Positions 1 through 6,845 of a stretch of 46,649 nucleotides of DNA are shown here, piece after piece. The notes under the pieces were generated by a model. That model was not told the origin of the DNA and ran no database searches. It worked only from the letters and a program-made list of their open reading frames with translations. The first letter of the stretch is position 1. Each line of letters starts with the position of its first letter. Source of the stretch: Anaerolineales bacterium (GTDB lineage: Bacteria; Chloroflexota; Anaerolineae; Anaerolineales; UBA11858); contig JAIORG010000125.1 of the NCBI GenBank assembly GCA_021108255.1, positions 1 to 46,649 on the forward strand, given 5' to 3'. Position numbers and translations under genes: made by a program.

Positions 1-77
1 GTTATTTATATAACTCTTTATATATTATACTCACCTTTTAGCCCTTGTCAACCCAATAGGAAAACGGGAAACAAAGT

Positions 78-263
78 ATGAGTACGAACAATTACTTATA
101 CAATCAAGGCATTATACGGATTGAACAATTCAGAAAAATGTCCGCTGTTTTTATGGCACTCGGTGATACGACGAACCCCTGGGCCACACAGGTGGTGGAC
201 TTTATTCCCAAAGCCAGAGAGGAAATTCCACTCCCCTGGTATCTCACCAAGTCATACCTATAA
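78..263 (+). pseudogene. truncated ArsR-like regulator fragment
   Basis: A 61-codon reading frame. Its middle part (FRKMSAVFMALGDTTN) matches the N-terminal part of the intact ArsR protein encoded at 3540-3875 (VRKMAEVFKALGDPTR), and the DNA AGAAAAATG is identical in both. After GDTTN the resemblance stops. The helix-turn-helix recognition segment is absent and the frame continues with unrelated residues to a stop. I read this as a broken relic of a second ArsR gene joined to foreign sequence. A coincidental short ORF is possible because the match covers only about 16 residues. Confidence 0.35.
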
Positions 264-298
264 AAATCCAAAAAGCTGAACCCGGATCATGGCAGCAC

Positions 299-330
299 GC
301 TGACACTAATCTCCCCTCTCTGTTGTCAGC
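299..330. repeat. inverted repeat, possible terminator
   Basis: GCTGACA at 299-305 pairs with TGTCAGC at 324-330 around an 18-nt pyrimidine-rich loop. It lies just beyond the 3' end of the minus-strand gene ending at 362, where a transcript end would be expected. No U tract follows on either strand, so a factor-independent terminator is not proven. Confidence 0.3.
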
Positions 331-361
331 ACCCTCCCAGCACAGACTAAACTCGTTTTGC

Positions 362-766
362 TTACGGCATTTCCCCGTTCGACTCTTTTCTGGCCCTGTA
401 ACTGAACACAATTATCGGGATCTGGATGACAGACCAGATAAGGGGACCAAACAACAGCGACTCATAGCCGGACGGTGTCATAATCAGCATATAAAAGGCA
501 TGGGTCAGTGGCAGTACAAATGCAATTATTCCCAGGCCCATTGCTGCGGTAAAACCCCATCTGTACTCCCGGGAGCAGATCGGAATTAGAATTAGGGCCG
601 CAATTGGTATGATCGTGTGGCGGAAACCTCCCAATGTCAACAGATAACTTAATAAATCAAATCCGGATCCAAAATTAAATCCAAAATCTAGCGCCATAAA
701 AATCCACAAAACGCTGATCACCAATCCAATGATTACGCCTAGTGTGTTGGTCGAAATCTTTTTCAT
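362..766 (-). CDS. small four-helix membrane protein
   Basis: 134 residues with four hydrophobic segments (about residues 8-27, 38-62, 70-92 and 103-124) and a short basic cytoplasmic-looking tail ending SYRARKESNGEMP. The start is fixed by a strong AAGGAGATAATTTT leader before the ATG. It is a paralogue of the protein encoded just upstream (788-1195): same length class, same TLGG(F/N)RH motif after the second helix and the same SYRARKE tail. The two genes are 21 bases apart and probably co-transcribed. I do not recognise a characterised family, and no catalytic motif is visible. The pattern of a short loop with GGxRH between helices suggests an integral membrane protein of unknown role. Confidence 0.75.
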   Translation of the reverse strand: MKKISTNTLGVIIGLVISVLWIFMALDFGFNFGSGFDLLSYLLTLGGFRHTIIPIAALILIPICSREYRWGFTAAMGLGIIAFVLPLTHAFYMLIMTPSGYESLLFGPLIWSVIQIPIIVFSYRARKESNGEMP

Positions 767-787
767 AAAATTATCTCCTTGTATTGT

Positions 788-1195
788 TTATCCATGCACA
801 TTAGATTCAATCATTTCCTTTCTGGCCCTGTAGCTGGAGATCAGCACCAACACTTGAACAACCAGCATAACAAGAGATATAAAGAGTCCTGTTATCTCAG
901 ATCCGGGGTTGACAAAGGACAAATCGACAATGGTGATTATTGTCAAAATTCCTGTAATTGAAACGACAATCATGAGCGCCAGGAACCCTCCTTTTACTTG
1001 TTTGGCGAGTAACGGTATGAATATCAAAGGAGCTATAATTGCTACAAGATGGCGGTTTCCCCCCAGTGTAGCAAGAGCATTTAAAGTACTTTGCGGCTCA
1101 AATGAAAACCCTTTTTCAAGCCCTACAAAAATACCCAGCATAAGTCCTTCTAATGCCATGATGACCAGCAAAGTCTTGTTGGTGATTTTGTTCAT
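788..1195 (-). CDS. small four-helix membrane protein, paralogue of the next gene
   Basis: 135 residues when started at the ATG at 1195, which has AGGAAAGG nine bases upstream. An in-frame ATG 39 bases earlier has no such site. Four hydrophobic segments, a TLGGNRH motif near residue 44 and a C-terminal SYRARKEMIE tail match the 134-residue protein encoded downstream (362-766), so the pair arose by tandem duplication. It sits between a methyltransferase gene and its own paralogue, all on the minus strand and probably in one transcript under the PadR gene's promoter. Function unknown. Confidence 0.75.
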   Translation of the reverse strand: MNKITNKTLLVIMALEGLMLGIFVGLEKGFSFEPQSTLNALATLGGNRHLVAIIAPLIFIPLLAKQVKGGFLALMIVVSITGILTIITIVDLSFVNPGSEITGLFISLVMLVVQVLVLISSYRARKEMIESNVHG

Positions 1196-1251
1196 TTCTT
1201 TATTCCTTTCCTGTTTGTTTATTAACTCAAACACCTTTTATTACAGCATGA

Positions 1252-1797
1252 TCATTTTCTAAATATCAAAATCCCGCTTTTCTTCTCCTTAAACACAAAT
1301 CCCTGATTTTCTGTTTCCGCAATTAATTTATTCTCTGATCTTCGCGACTTCTCAATAGAAAAGATGCCCCCTGGTTTTAAAACTCTGTAGTCCTCAGAAA
1401 GAACGTTTTTTAATCCCCCCGCTACATGAGGCATACCGAACATGAATACAAGGTCAATTTCCTCATCCACCAGCCCTGTATTGGAAGCGTCTGCTAAAAC
1501 AGGTTTGATATTTTCCATTCCACTTTCAGCAATTTTTTCCTTTACTCTTTTTATTGCAAGCGGATGAATATCTACTGCATAAATAAAACCATCTTTACCA
1601 GCAATCCCAGCGGCCGGAATAGTAAAGGCTCCCGGGCCGCACCCGACCTCTAAAACTTTCAGGCCTGGTTTTAGCCCCGCCATTTTTAGCAGCTTGCCAG
1701 GATTCCTGATAATAGCCATCAGCTTACTACCATGAATAAAATCCGTCACTCTATAAACAAAATCTGGCGAAGCCTTGCCAATATTTTTTCTGTTCAT
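1252..1797 (-). CDS. class I SAM-dependent methyltransferase
   Basis: 181 residues. The S-adenosylmethionine-binding glycine loop reads VLEVGCGPGAFT near residue 50, followed by an acidic motif II (YAVDIHPLA, near 74) and a post-loop LADAS. The motif IV region reads DLVFMFGMPHV, and LKPGGIFSIEK corresponds to motif VI. This is the UbiE/MenG-like Methyltransf_11/25 type, but on the short side, and the substrate cannot be told. The N-terminal region resembles small-molecule methyltransferases that begin with a membrane-associated helix (DFIHGSKL). Neighbours on both sides encode membrane proteins on the same strand, so a role in lipid or small-molecule modification is possible but unproven. Confidence 0.85.
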   Translation of the reverse strand: MNRKNIGKASPDFVYRVTDFIHGSKLMAIIRNPGKLLKMAGLKPGLKVLEVGCGPGAFTIPAAGIAGKDGFIYAVDIHPLAIKRVKEKIAESGMENIKPVLADASNTGLVDEEIDLVFMFGMPHVAGGLKNVLSEDYRVLKPGGIFSIEKSRRSENKLIAETENQGFVFKEKKSGILIFRK

Positions 1798-1836
1798 CTA
1801 ATTTCTCTCTTGTTCTTATCTATTCGTTGTTGGCTT

Positions 1837-2550
1837 TTACCCATTTTCAACAATAACTTTCTCGAAAATTCCTTTATCAGTTAAAGATGAGCTCAATCTT
1901 ATGATTAAGAAAAGAGCGCAAACTATTAATATGACATCAACATACGCCCCTAAGCGGAAGATACCGAAAAACCCAAAATAAAGGGTGATTAAAGCGGTAA
2001 CGAACTCCAGGGTCACAGATCTTGGTTTGACGGTCAGAGTAAGAAAAGCGCATATTGTTACTAGAGTGGGACAGTTTATCGCGCCCAAGGGTGAATAAAG
2101 CAGCGCATTCAACCAGATCGGTGTTTCAACCCAATGCAGATACCAAAAACCAAATATCAATCCCAGAATTCCAAAATATTTACTAATGGGTTCGATTTCC
2201 TCCAGTTCAAAATTGAGTTCTTTGTTCAAATACGCTGATATTATCAAAACAAGAATAGTCCCAAAAATCAGAATATTGGGAAGTATCACATATATCGTTG
2301 AGATTATCGCTGCCGAAAGAGCTAGAAAGGCAATAAACAGAAAAAACGATATATTTCTGATTTTTTTGAACAATAGCCCGATTGCCACGACAACAAGAAA
2401 GAGTAGGTGGACAAAAGCGGAAAATAGTGTCAGCTCACTGGTAACCCTTGTCAATAATGTTGTTATTTCTTCCGGGGTTTTCATCATTGTCATGGCAAAA
2501 ATAGCCATTAGTACTATTCCAAGAACCCACCATTTAATTTTGTTTTTCAT
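1837..2550 (-). CDS. multi-pass membrane protein of unknown function
   Basis: 237 residues from the ATG at 2550, which is preceded by AAAGGAGAG. The in-frame start 21 bases earlier lacks a ribosome-binding site. About seven hydrophobic segments are visible, the first a signal-anchor (WWVLGIVLMAIFAMTM). An acidic loop (ELNFELEEIEP) lies near residue 116, followed by conserved-looking YLHWVETPIWL. It is first in the run of membrane/methyltransferase genes behind the PadR gene, which makes it a candidate target of that regulator. No family assignment is possible from the residues alone. Confidence 0.7.
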   Translation of the reverse strand: MKNKIKWWVLGIVLMAIFAMTMMKTPEEITTLLTRVTSELTLFSAFVHLLFLVVVAIGLLFKKIRNISFFLFIAFLALSAAIISTIYVILPNILIFGTILVLIISAYLNKELNFELEEIEPISKYFGILGLIFGFWYLHWVETPIWLNALLYSPLGAINCPTLVTICAFLTLTVKPRSVTLEFVTALITLYFGFFGIFRLGAYVDVILIVCALFLIIRLSSSLTDKGIFEKVIVENG

Positions 2551-2704
2551 TAGTATCTCTCCTTTTTTCAATGCGACCCCGTGAAATAAAGTACAAGTAA
2601 TTGCCCTCTAAAACGCAAGATCTGAAAACTGTTTAGGTAAAATAATATTCAATTTACTAGAGCTAAGAAATCTATCTATCTCTACCCATGAGTGAACATT
2701 GCCT

Positions 2705-3259
2705 TTAATCAGACGGCAGATGGGGCAAGTCTTCAAGCGCTTTTTCAACCCATTGCAATTCCCACTCCAGGTGGGCAATGCCATAATCCAGAGTGAACTG
2801 CCACAAGCGGCGAGATCTATTGGAACCCACTTCCGCGAAGCGCCGCTCGACAACTTCCTGTACTCCATCGCGGAATAGCTCCAGCTTCTGGCGAAGCTTT
2901 TCGGCGTGCGCCTCGAATAAAGCGAAAATCTCGTCATCTGAAAGTGGGTGAGCAAAGAAAACCTGAACCAGCCACAAGTTTCGGACTTTTGGCATATCAA
3001 GCGGTGTGGTCAACCAGTGGAGCAGCTCGTTTTCCCCTTCTTTTGTAATATGGTAAACCTTTCGATCAGGGCGGTCATCCTGTTCGACGGATTCCATCTT
3101 TACCCAGCCTGTCTCTGCCATGCGTGCCAGCGAGCGGTAGATCTGGCTCTGCGTGGCTGACCAAAAATGGCGCACTGACTCATCGAAAAATTTTTTCAAG
3201 TCATAGCCTGAAAGCGGCTGATAGGTAAGAAATCCCAGGATCCCGTGTTCCAGCGACAT
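2705..3259 (-). CDS. PadR-family transcriptional regulator
   Basis: 184 residues. An N-terminal PadR winged helix starts MSLEHGILGFLTYQPLSGYDLKK, followed by the SQIYRSLARMAETGWV recognition segment and the RKVYHIT beta wing. A C-terminal coiled-coil dimerisation domain (Vir_C type, about residues 95-180) makes it a subfamily-2 PadR. The start at 3259 is set by AGGAGGAC just upstream; the earlier in-frame codon at 3277 has no site. PadR proteins usually repress their own gene and a neighbouring membrane protein or exporter gene when no ligand is bound. The downstream minus-strand membrane genes fit that pattern. A TTGACA-17-TATTAT promoter lies 66 bases upstream of the start codon. Confidence 0.9.
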   Translation of the reverse strand: MSLEHGILGFLTYQPLSGYDLKKFFDESVRHFWSATQSQIYRSLARMAETGWVKMESVEQDDRPDRKVYHITKEGENELLHWLTTPLDMPKVRNLWLVQVFFAHPLSDDEIFALFEAHAEKLRQKLELFRDGVQEVVERRFAEVGSNRSRRLWQFTLDYGIAHLEWELQWVEKALEDLPHLPSD

Positions 3260-3324
3260 ATTTGTCCTCCTGTACATTATAACTAATATGGTATATATGC
3301 TTTGTGTTATATTCCTCTTCCCAC

Positions 3325-3353
3325 ATAATAGCGCGTTTCAACTTTGATGTCAA
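3325..3353 (-). promoter_or_regulatory. sigma-70 promoter of the padR gene
   Basis: On the minus strand, TTGACA (3353-3348) is separated by exactly 17 bases from TATTAT (3330-3325). The AT-rich stretch between this promoter and the start codon contains ATATATACCATAT, a plausible place for PadR autoregulatory binding. Confidence 0.7.
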
Positions 3354-3477
3354 GATCCAGATCAGATGAATAATTAACTCCCTTTAAAAATAATTTTGGC
3401 TCCGCTTATCTTCAAAACATCCTGGGCCATTTTGCACATCAAATCAGAACACATAGTTCAGTATTCTTGATTGAGCC

Positions 3478-3505
3478 TTGACATTGAGTGAAATCAATGT
3501 ATAAT
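3478..3505 (+). promoter_or_regulatory. sigma-70 promoter of the arsR-like gene
   Basis: TTGACA (3478-3483), a 16-base spacer and TATAAT (3500-3505), a near-consensus promoter. The predicted transcription start falls inside the palindrome that follows, so a bound repressor would block initiation. Confidence 0.8.
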
Positions 3506-3506
3506 C

Positions 3507-3522
3507 ATAAGTAATTGCTTAT
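3507..3522. promoter_or_regulatory. ArsR operator, copy 1
   Basis: ATAAGTAATTGCTTAT is an almost perfect 16-base palindrome placed directly after the -10 box of the arsR-like gene. The same half-sites recur at 3925-3940 in front of the following membrane protein gene. This links both to one repressor, most simply the ArsR protein itself. Confidence 0.65.
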
Positions 3523-3539
3523 ATTCTTAGGGTGTTGTG

Positions 3540-3875
3540 ATGATTACAAAAGTTAGAAAAATGGCTGAGGTTTTCAAAGCGCTGGGTGATCCCACCAGGC
3601 TCAGGATCATCCGGATGCTGGCCTCCAATCCTGCAGACACACTCTGCGTGGCTGATCTGGCTGATCGGTTGGGCAGCACTCAACCAGCTGCCTCTCAACA
3701 CATCAAGGTATTGAAGAACGTCGGCATCCTTGAAGCTAACAAAGTTGGATTCCGGGTCTTCTACCGCATCAACACGGATGTCATGCTGGCCTATAAAACC
3801 GAACTGGATGAATTGCTTGAATTGGCCTTTACAGAATGTTCTCAAATCGACACCTGCGAGGAAGTTTCAGATTAG
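3540..3875 (+). CDS. ArsR/SmtB-family transcriptional repressor
   Basis: 111 residues. The winged-helix domain shows FKALGDPTRLRIIRMLA, the helix-turn-helix VADLADRLGSTQPAASQHIKVLKNVGIL, and the wing VGFRVFYRIN. The ATG at 3540 is favoured because AGGGTG lies five bases upstream; a GTG three bases earlier is also in frame. The usual ELCVCDL metal-site box is replaced by TLCVADL, keeping one cysteine. Two further cysteines sit at the C-terminus (ECSQIDTCEE), so a thiol or metal sensor is possible, but no canonical alpha3 site is complete. Two matching operators, in its own promoter and before the next gene, suggest autoregulation plus control of the downstream membrane gene. Confidence 0.9.
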   Translation: MITKVRKMAEVFKALGDPTRLRIIRMLASNPADTLCVADLADRLGSTQPAASQHIKVLKNVGILEANKVGFRVFYRINTDVMLAYKTELDELLELAFTECSQIDTCEEVSD

Positions 3876-3924
3876 CTGTCTGGGGCTCTGGGAATTCCCC
3901 CAACCCCTTTTTTTAGCAGCAACT

Positions 3925-3940
3925 ATAAGTTTCTGCTTAT
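3925..3940. promoter_or_regulatory. ArsR operator, copy 2
   Basis: ATAAGTTTCTGCTTAT keeps both half-sites of copy 1 (ATAAGT and GCTTAT) with a different centre. It lies 26 bases before the start codon of the 396-residue membrane protein gene, inside the intergenic gap after the arsR-like gene. I see no clear -10/-35 pair beside it, so it may act on read-through transcription or on a weak promoter. Confidence 0.55.
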
Positions 3941-3965
3941 TCACTTATTTAGAAGGAGAAGAAAA

Positions 3966-5156
3966 ATGAACATATCCAACAAAAACCTATTGATGGTTTC
4001 AACAGCCGCGCTGCTGATTGTAACGCCAGTGTTATTCCTGACAGGAATCCTGCGCGCAGGATTCCCGGTTGCAATGGCCTGTTATGCCCTGGTCCTTGCC
4101 AGCCTCGCGATTATGCTGCGGTCTGATAATGCCAGGCTGAAAAAATATAGCCTGGAAGGGCTGATACTCATCCCGGTTGTCTATCTTATTTTGACACCCA
4201 ACATTGTGCTGGCGGAGGCAATCGCCATTGGTGGATATGAGTATTTCTTGAATGAAATGCTCTTCACTTATATTTACCTGATTGCCGCTGCTTTGCTCAT
4301 CCTGATTATTTCATCCACAGTCTATGCTAAAGAGAAGGGGCTGGACACAGGTAAATTGAAATCCAATCTCTTTTCCATTCTCTCAATTGCCCTTTACGTC
4401 AGGCTGTATTGGCTGATAATGATCGAAACCGAGCATCTGGCAGAGTTCTCAGCGCAGTTGCCGCACCTCAAAGTAGAATACGTTGTACTGGGTGGAATTC
4501 CGCTCTTTGCGGCTATTCTAGTTCTTACACTGCGCAAGAATATTTTGGGGTACGTGCTTGGAGCCGTCGCTGGCTTCCCCCACATGGTGCTCACTGCCTT
4601 CCAGTATCTTACCCGTGTCAGCCGTACAGCCGCGCTTGGAGGTCCAACGCCGCAAGGCTTCACTTTTCCCATTAACGCGATCGCCGTATTCTTTTCGAGT
4701 TTGGTTATCTTTGTTCTTTGTCTGAAAGGAATTAAAGACAACAGCCCCAAATTACCTGAAAGCGAACGAGGTAAGAGGGGCTTGAAATCAATCTACATCC
4801 AGGCAGCCATAGCGATGATGTTGATTCAAACAATGCCAATCATCAAAGATTTCTCCGAAATTTTAACGTTATCCAAAGCTACTGGCAGCTCCGTAGGAAT
4901 GATCACATTTGTCGTTAGCGGGCTACTCGTCGTGGCAATGGTGATGGCAATTTTGAAAATCAAGTGGGGTTTGGTTTTGGGGATTATTGCCGGAGCGTGG
5001 ATGTTCATTCTGCCTGTATTGTTGATCGCAATTGGGGTGCAGCTCGGTCAAAGTACCGCCTGGCAGTATCTATTGGCGGCAATGATTCCAGCGTTATCAC
5101 TTATCTACTTCTGTGTTCTGGCATGGATAAAGGTTTTCCCCCAGGAAGTAAATTAA
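3966..5156 (+). CDS. ten-helix membrane protein, two-part
   Basis: 396 residues, mostly hydrophobic, with about ten transmembrane segments. The first ~260 residues hold six helices with short loops. A basic linker (SERGKRGLKS, near 265) follows, and then a four-helix C-terminal part (about 270-392) that clearly matches the separate 130-residue protein encoded next (5188-5580): GLKSIYIQAAIAMML against GLSVPVQAAMAMMF, KWGLVLGIIAGAW against RWGLILGAIPAVW, and LAW near the end of both. AGAAGGAGAAG precedes the ATG. A shared operator places it under the ArsR repressor encoded upstream. No transporter signature is recognised. Confidence 0.75.
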   Translation: MNISNKNLLMVSTAALLIVTPVLFLTGILRAGFPVAMACYALVLASLAIMLRSDNARLKKYSLEGLILIPVVYLILTPNIVLAEAIAIGGYEYFLNEMLFTYIYLIAAALLILIISSTVYAKEKGLDTGKLKSNLFSILSIALYVRLYWLIMIETEHLAEFSAQLPHLKVEYVVLGGIPLFAAILVLTLRKNILGYVLGAVAGFPHMVLTAFQYLTRVSRTAALGGPTPQGFTFPINAIAVFFSSLVIFVLCLKGIKDNSPKLPESERGKRGLKSIYIQAAIAMMLIQTMPIIKDFSEILTLSKATGSSVGMITFVVSGLLVVAMVMAILKIKWGLVLGIIAGAWMFILPVLLIAIGVQLGQSTAWQYLLAAMIPALSLIYFCVLAWIKVFPQEVN

Positions 5157-5187
5157 CCTTGCCATTTTTTTCAAGGAGATAATTAAA

Positions 5188-5580
5188 ATGAAAAGAAATA
5201 AAAACCCGTCCCGGGGATTGTCCGTTCCCGTTCAGGCGGCCATGGCAATGATGTTCATCCTCTTTGTTCACAAGCTGGTGCGCGAAATACCAGGTTCATT
5301 AAAATTGGAAGGGTCAATTGGGGGCATCGCTACAATTACCGCTGCCGTGATGCTTGCCCTCGCTATCGTATTTTTGTATTTCAAGAATCGATGGGGGTTG
5401 ATCCTCGGTGCCATACCTGCCGTTTGGGCCACCCTTCAGTGGATTTTGGTCCATGTAATCCAGGGAAATCCCGATCAAAATGGTGTCTGGTGGTACCCGA
5501 TCTTTCCCATCGTCCAGGGAGCGTTGATAATATACTTCTCCATTCTCGCCTGGCGGGACGATGAGAGTTTCAGCCACTAG
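5188..5580 (+). CDS. four-helix membrane protein, stand-alone copy of the upstream protein's C-terminal part
   Basis: 130 residues with four hydrophobic segments. CAAGGAGATAATT precedes the ATG, and the gene starts 31 bases after the upstream stop, so the two are probably one operon. It is homologous to residues ~270-392 of the 396-residue neighbour. It also shares the layout of the two small minus-strand proteins at 362-1195: a (K/R)xRWG motif before helix three and a short charged tail after the last helix. A decayed copy of this gene's first ~72 bases is found at 8209-8280. Function unknown. Confidence 0.75.
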   Translation: MKRNKNPSRGLSVPVQAAMAMMFILFVHKLVREIPGSLKLEGSIGGIATITAAVMLALAIVFLYFKNRWGLILGAIPAVWATLQWILVHVIQGNPDQNGVWWYPIFPIVQGALIIYFSILAWRDDESFSH

Positions 5581-5619
5581 AGCAACTGCTGAGTCGATTT
5601 GCCAAAGTGATATCCAAAA

Positions 5620-6747
5620 TCAAGGACCCGTGCGCTCGAATTCGTCGAGTATTTCCCCCTGATTTGATATCACTTTCGCCTCCAGGTTATTGCCGTCAAT
5701 TTCCAGCAGCACAAAATGGTACATCACCGCAAAGGCTTCCCTCGTCAGTTCCGGCTCCTCTGTCTTGTACAGAGCTGGCGCGCCACCCCCACCGGTAACT
5801 ATATAAGTAACCCCATTGACTTCGTTGCGCTCGTAGTTGTGATTATGACCAGTGAACACCACATCTACTCCGTATTGCTCGAAGAGCGGGGTTAAAGCCT
5901 CCCGCACCTCGTGTTCAATATCAGATTCATCTCGTCGTATTGAAGTGTAAGGCGGGATGTGAAAATTAACAAAGAGCCAGGGCTGCGTATTGGCTACCAA
6001 CTCCCTCTCCATCCAGGTATACTGTTCACTCCCCGGGCCATAGTCCACGATGCCATCCACCTGCAAGAAGATGAAACGGGCATTGCCATAATCGAAGGTA
6101 TACCAGTGCTCGTTGCCTGGCAGGTAGAAGAGATCAAAATAATGCTGATGATTTTCTTCATGATTTCCTAATGCAGGGAAGAGAGGCACGTAGGACATCA
6201 ATTCCTTCTCGATCTCGAAAAAAACCTCCCAATTAGGGAACTCATTTCCCTTATACACCAGGTCGCCAGTATGCAGCGCAAAATCGGGTTCTAGCTCCAC
6301 TATTCTGTCCACTATTTCCTGGTGGATTTGATGCTGCGTGCGGGTATCTCCAAAGGCAACGAAAGTAAATTTGGTTTGATCGGGACCGGCGGCAGTACGA
6401 AAGGCCGCATCTGGGCTCAGAGGAAGGCCATCTTCCTCAACCCGGTAGTGATAAGTGGTGTAGGGTGCCAGGTTTGTGAGGGTGATAGCGTGGCTTGTGC
6501 CCATCACCGGGTCAGTCACGCTCGAACCGTACTCATCCGTCTCCCCGTAGACAATCTCCCCACTGGTGGAACCCTCAGTTTCCCAAACGATGATGATCGA
6601 GTCTGGCATCACTAATTGGAGGTACGGCCCGCGGATGATAGTGTCATCAGAAATAGGAGTGGGTTCCGCGGTGGGCGCAGGGGCAGCGCAACTGGCAATC
6701 AGCAGCACAATCAACCAGACCCAACGGGGGAATCCTTGCTTTTTCAT
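5620..6747 (-). CDS. secreted metallophosphoesterase lipoprotein (purple acid phosphatase-like), copy 1
   Basis: 375 residues from the ATG at 6747, preceded by GAGGAGATTTG; the longer frame to 6849 has no ribosome site and spoils the signal peptide. Lipoprotein signal WVWLIVLLIASC (lipobox LIASC) is followed by a Pro/Thr-rich linker. A fibronectin-like purple acid phosphatase N-terminal domain (RGPYLQ...IIVWETE...Y.YRVEEDG) leads into a calcineurin-like phosphoesterase domain. Metal ligands are visible as FGDTRT, HTGDLV, GNHE, HIPPY and VFTGHNHNYER. The usual first GDxH has become GDTR, leaving one ligand position non-standard. It is predicted to hydrolyse phosphate esters at the outer face of the membrane. 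The gene lies 98 bases downstream of its paralogue and is probably co-transcribed with it. Confidence 0.9.
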   Translation of the reverse strand: MKKQGFPRWVWLIVLLIASCAAPAPTAEPTPISDDTIIRGPYLQLVMPDSIIIVWETEGSTSGEIVYGETDEYGSSVTDPVMGTSHAITLTNLAPYTTYHYRVEEDGLPLSPDAAFRTAAGPDQTKFTFVAFGDTRTQHQIHQEIVDRIVELEPDFALHTGDLVYKGNEFPNWEVFFEIEKELMSYVPLFPALGNHEENHQHYFDLFYLPGNEHWYTFDYGNARFIFLQVDGIVDYGPGSEQYTWMERELVANTQPWLFVNFHIPPYTSIRRDESDIEHEVREALTPLFEQYGVDVVFTGHNHNYERNEVNGVTYIVTGGGGAPALYKTEEPELTREAFAVMYHFVLLEIDGNNLEAKVISNQGEILDEFERTGP

Positions 6748-6845
6748 AGTCAAATCTCCTCGCCGATGATTATTAGTCACTCGCGTTTTCCCTGGCGCAT
6801 AGGATTTTCTAGCATTTACCCAGTCAGTCAAATGGGCATTCAAAA

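Noticed and set aside
3519-3845. Minus-strand 108-codon frame opposite the arsR-like gene
   Set aside because: The plus strand encodes a clear ArsR protein with promoter and operator; the minus frame has no ribosome site or family features.
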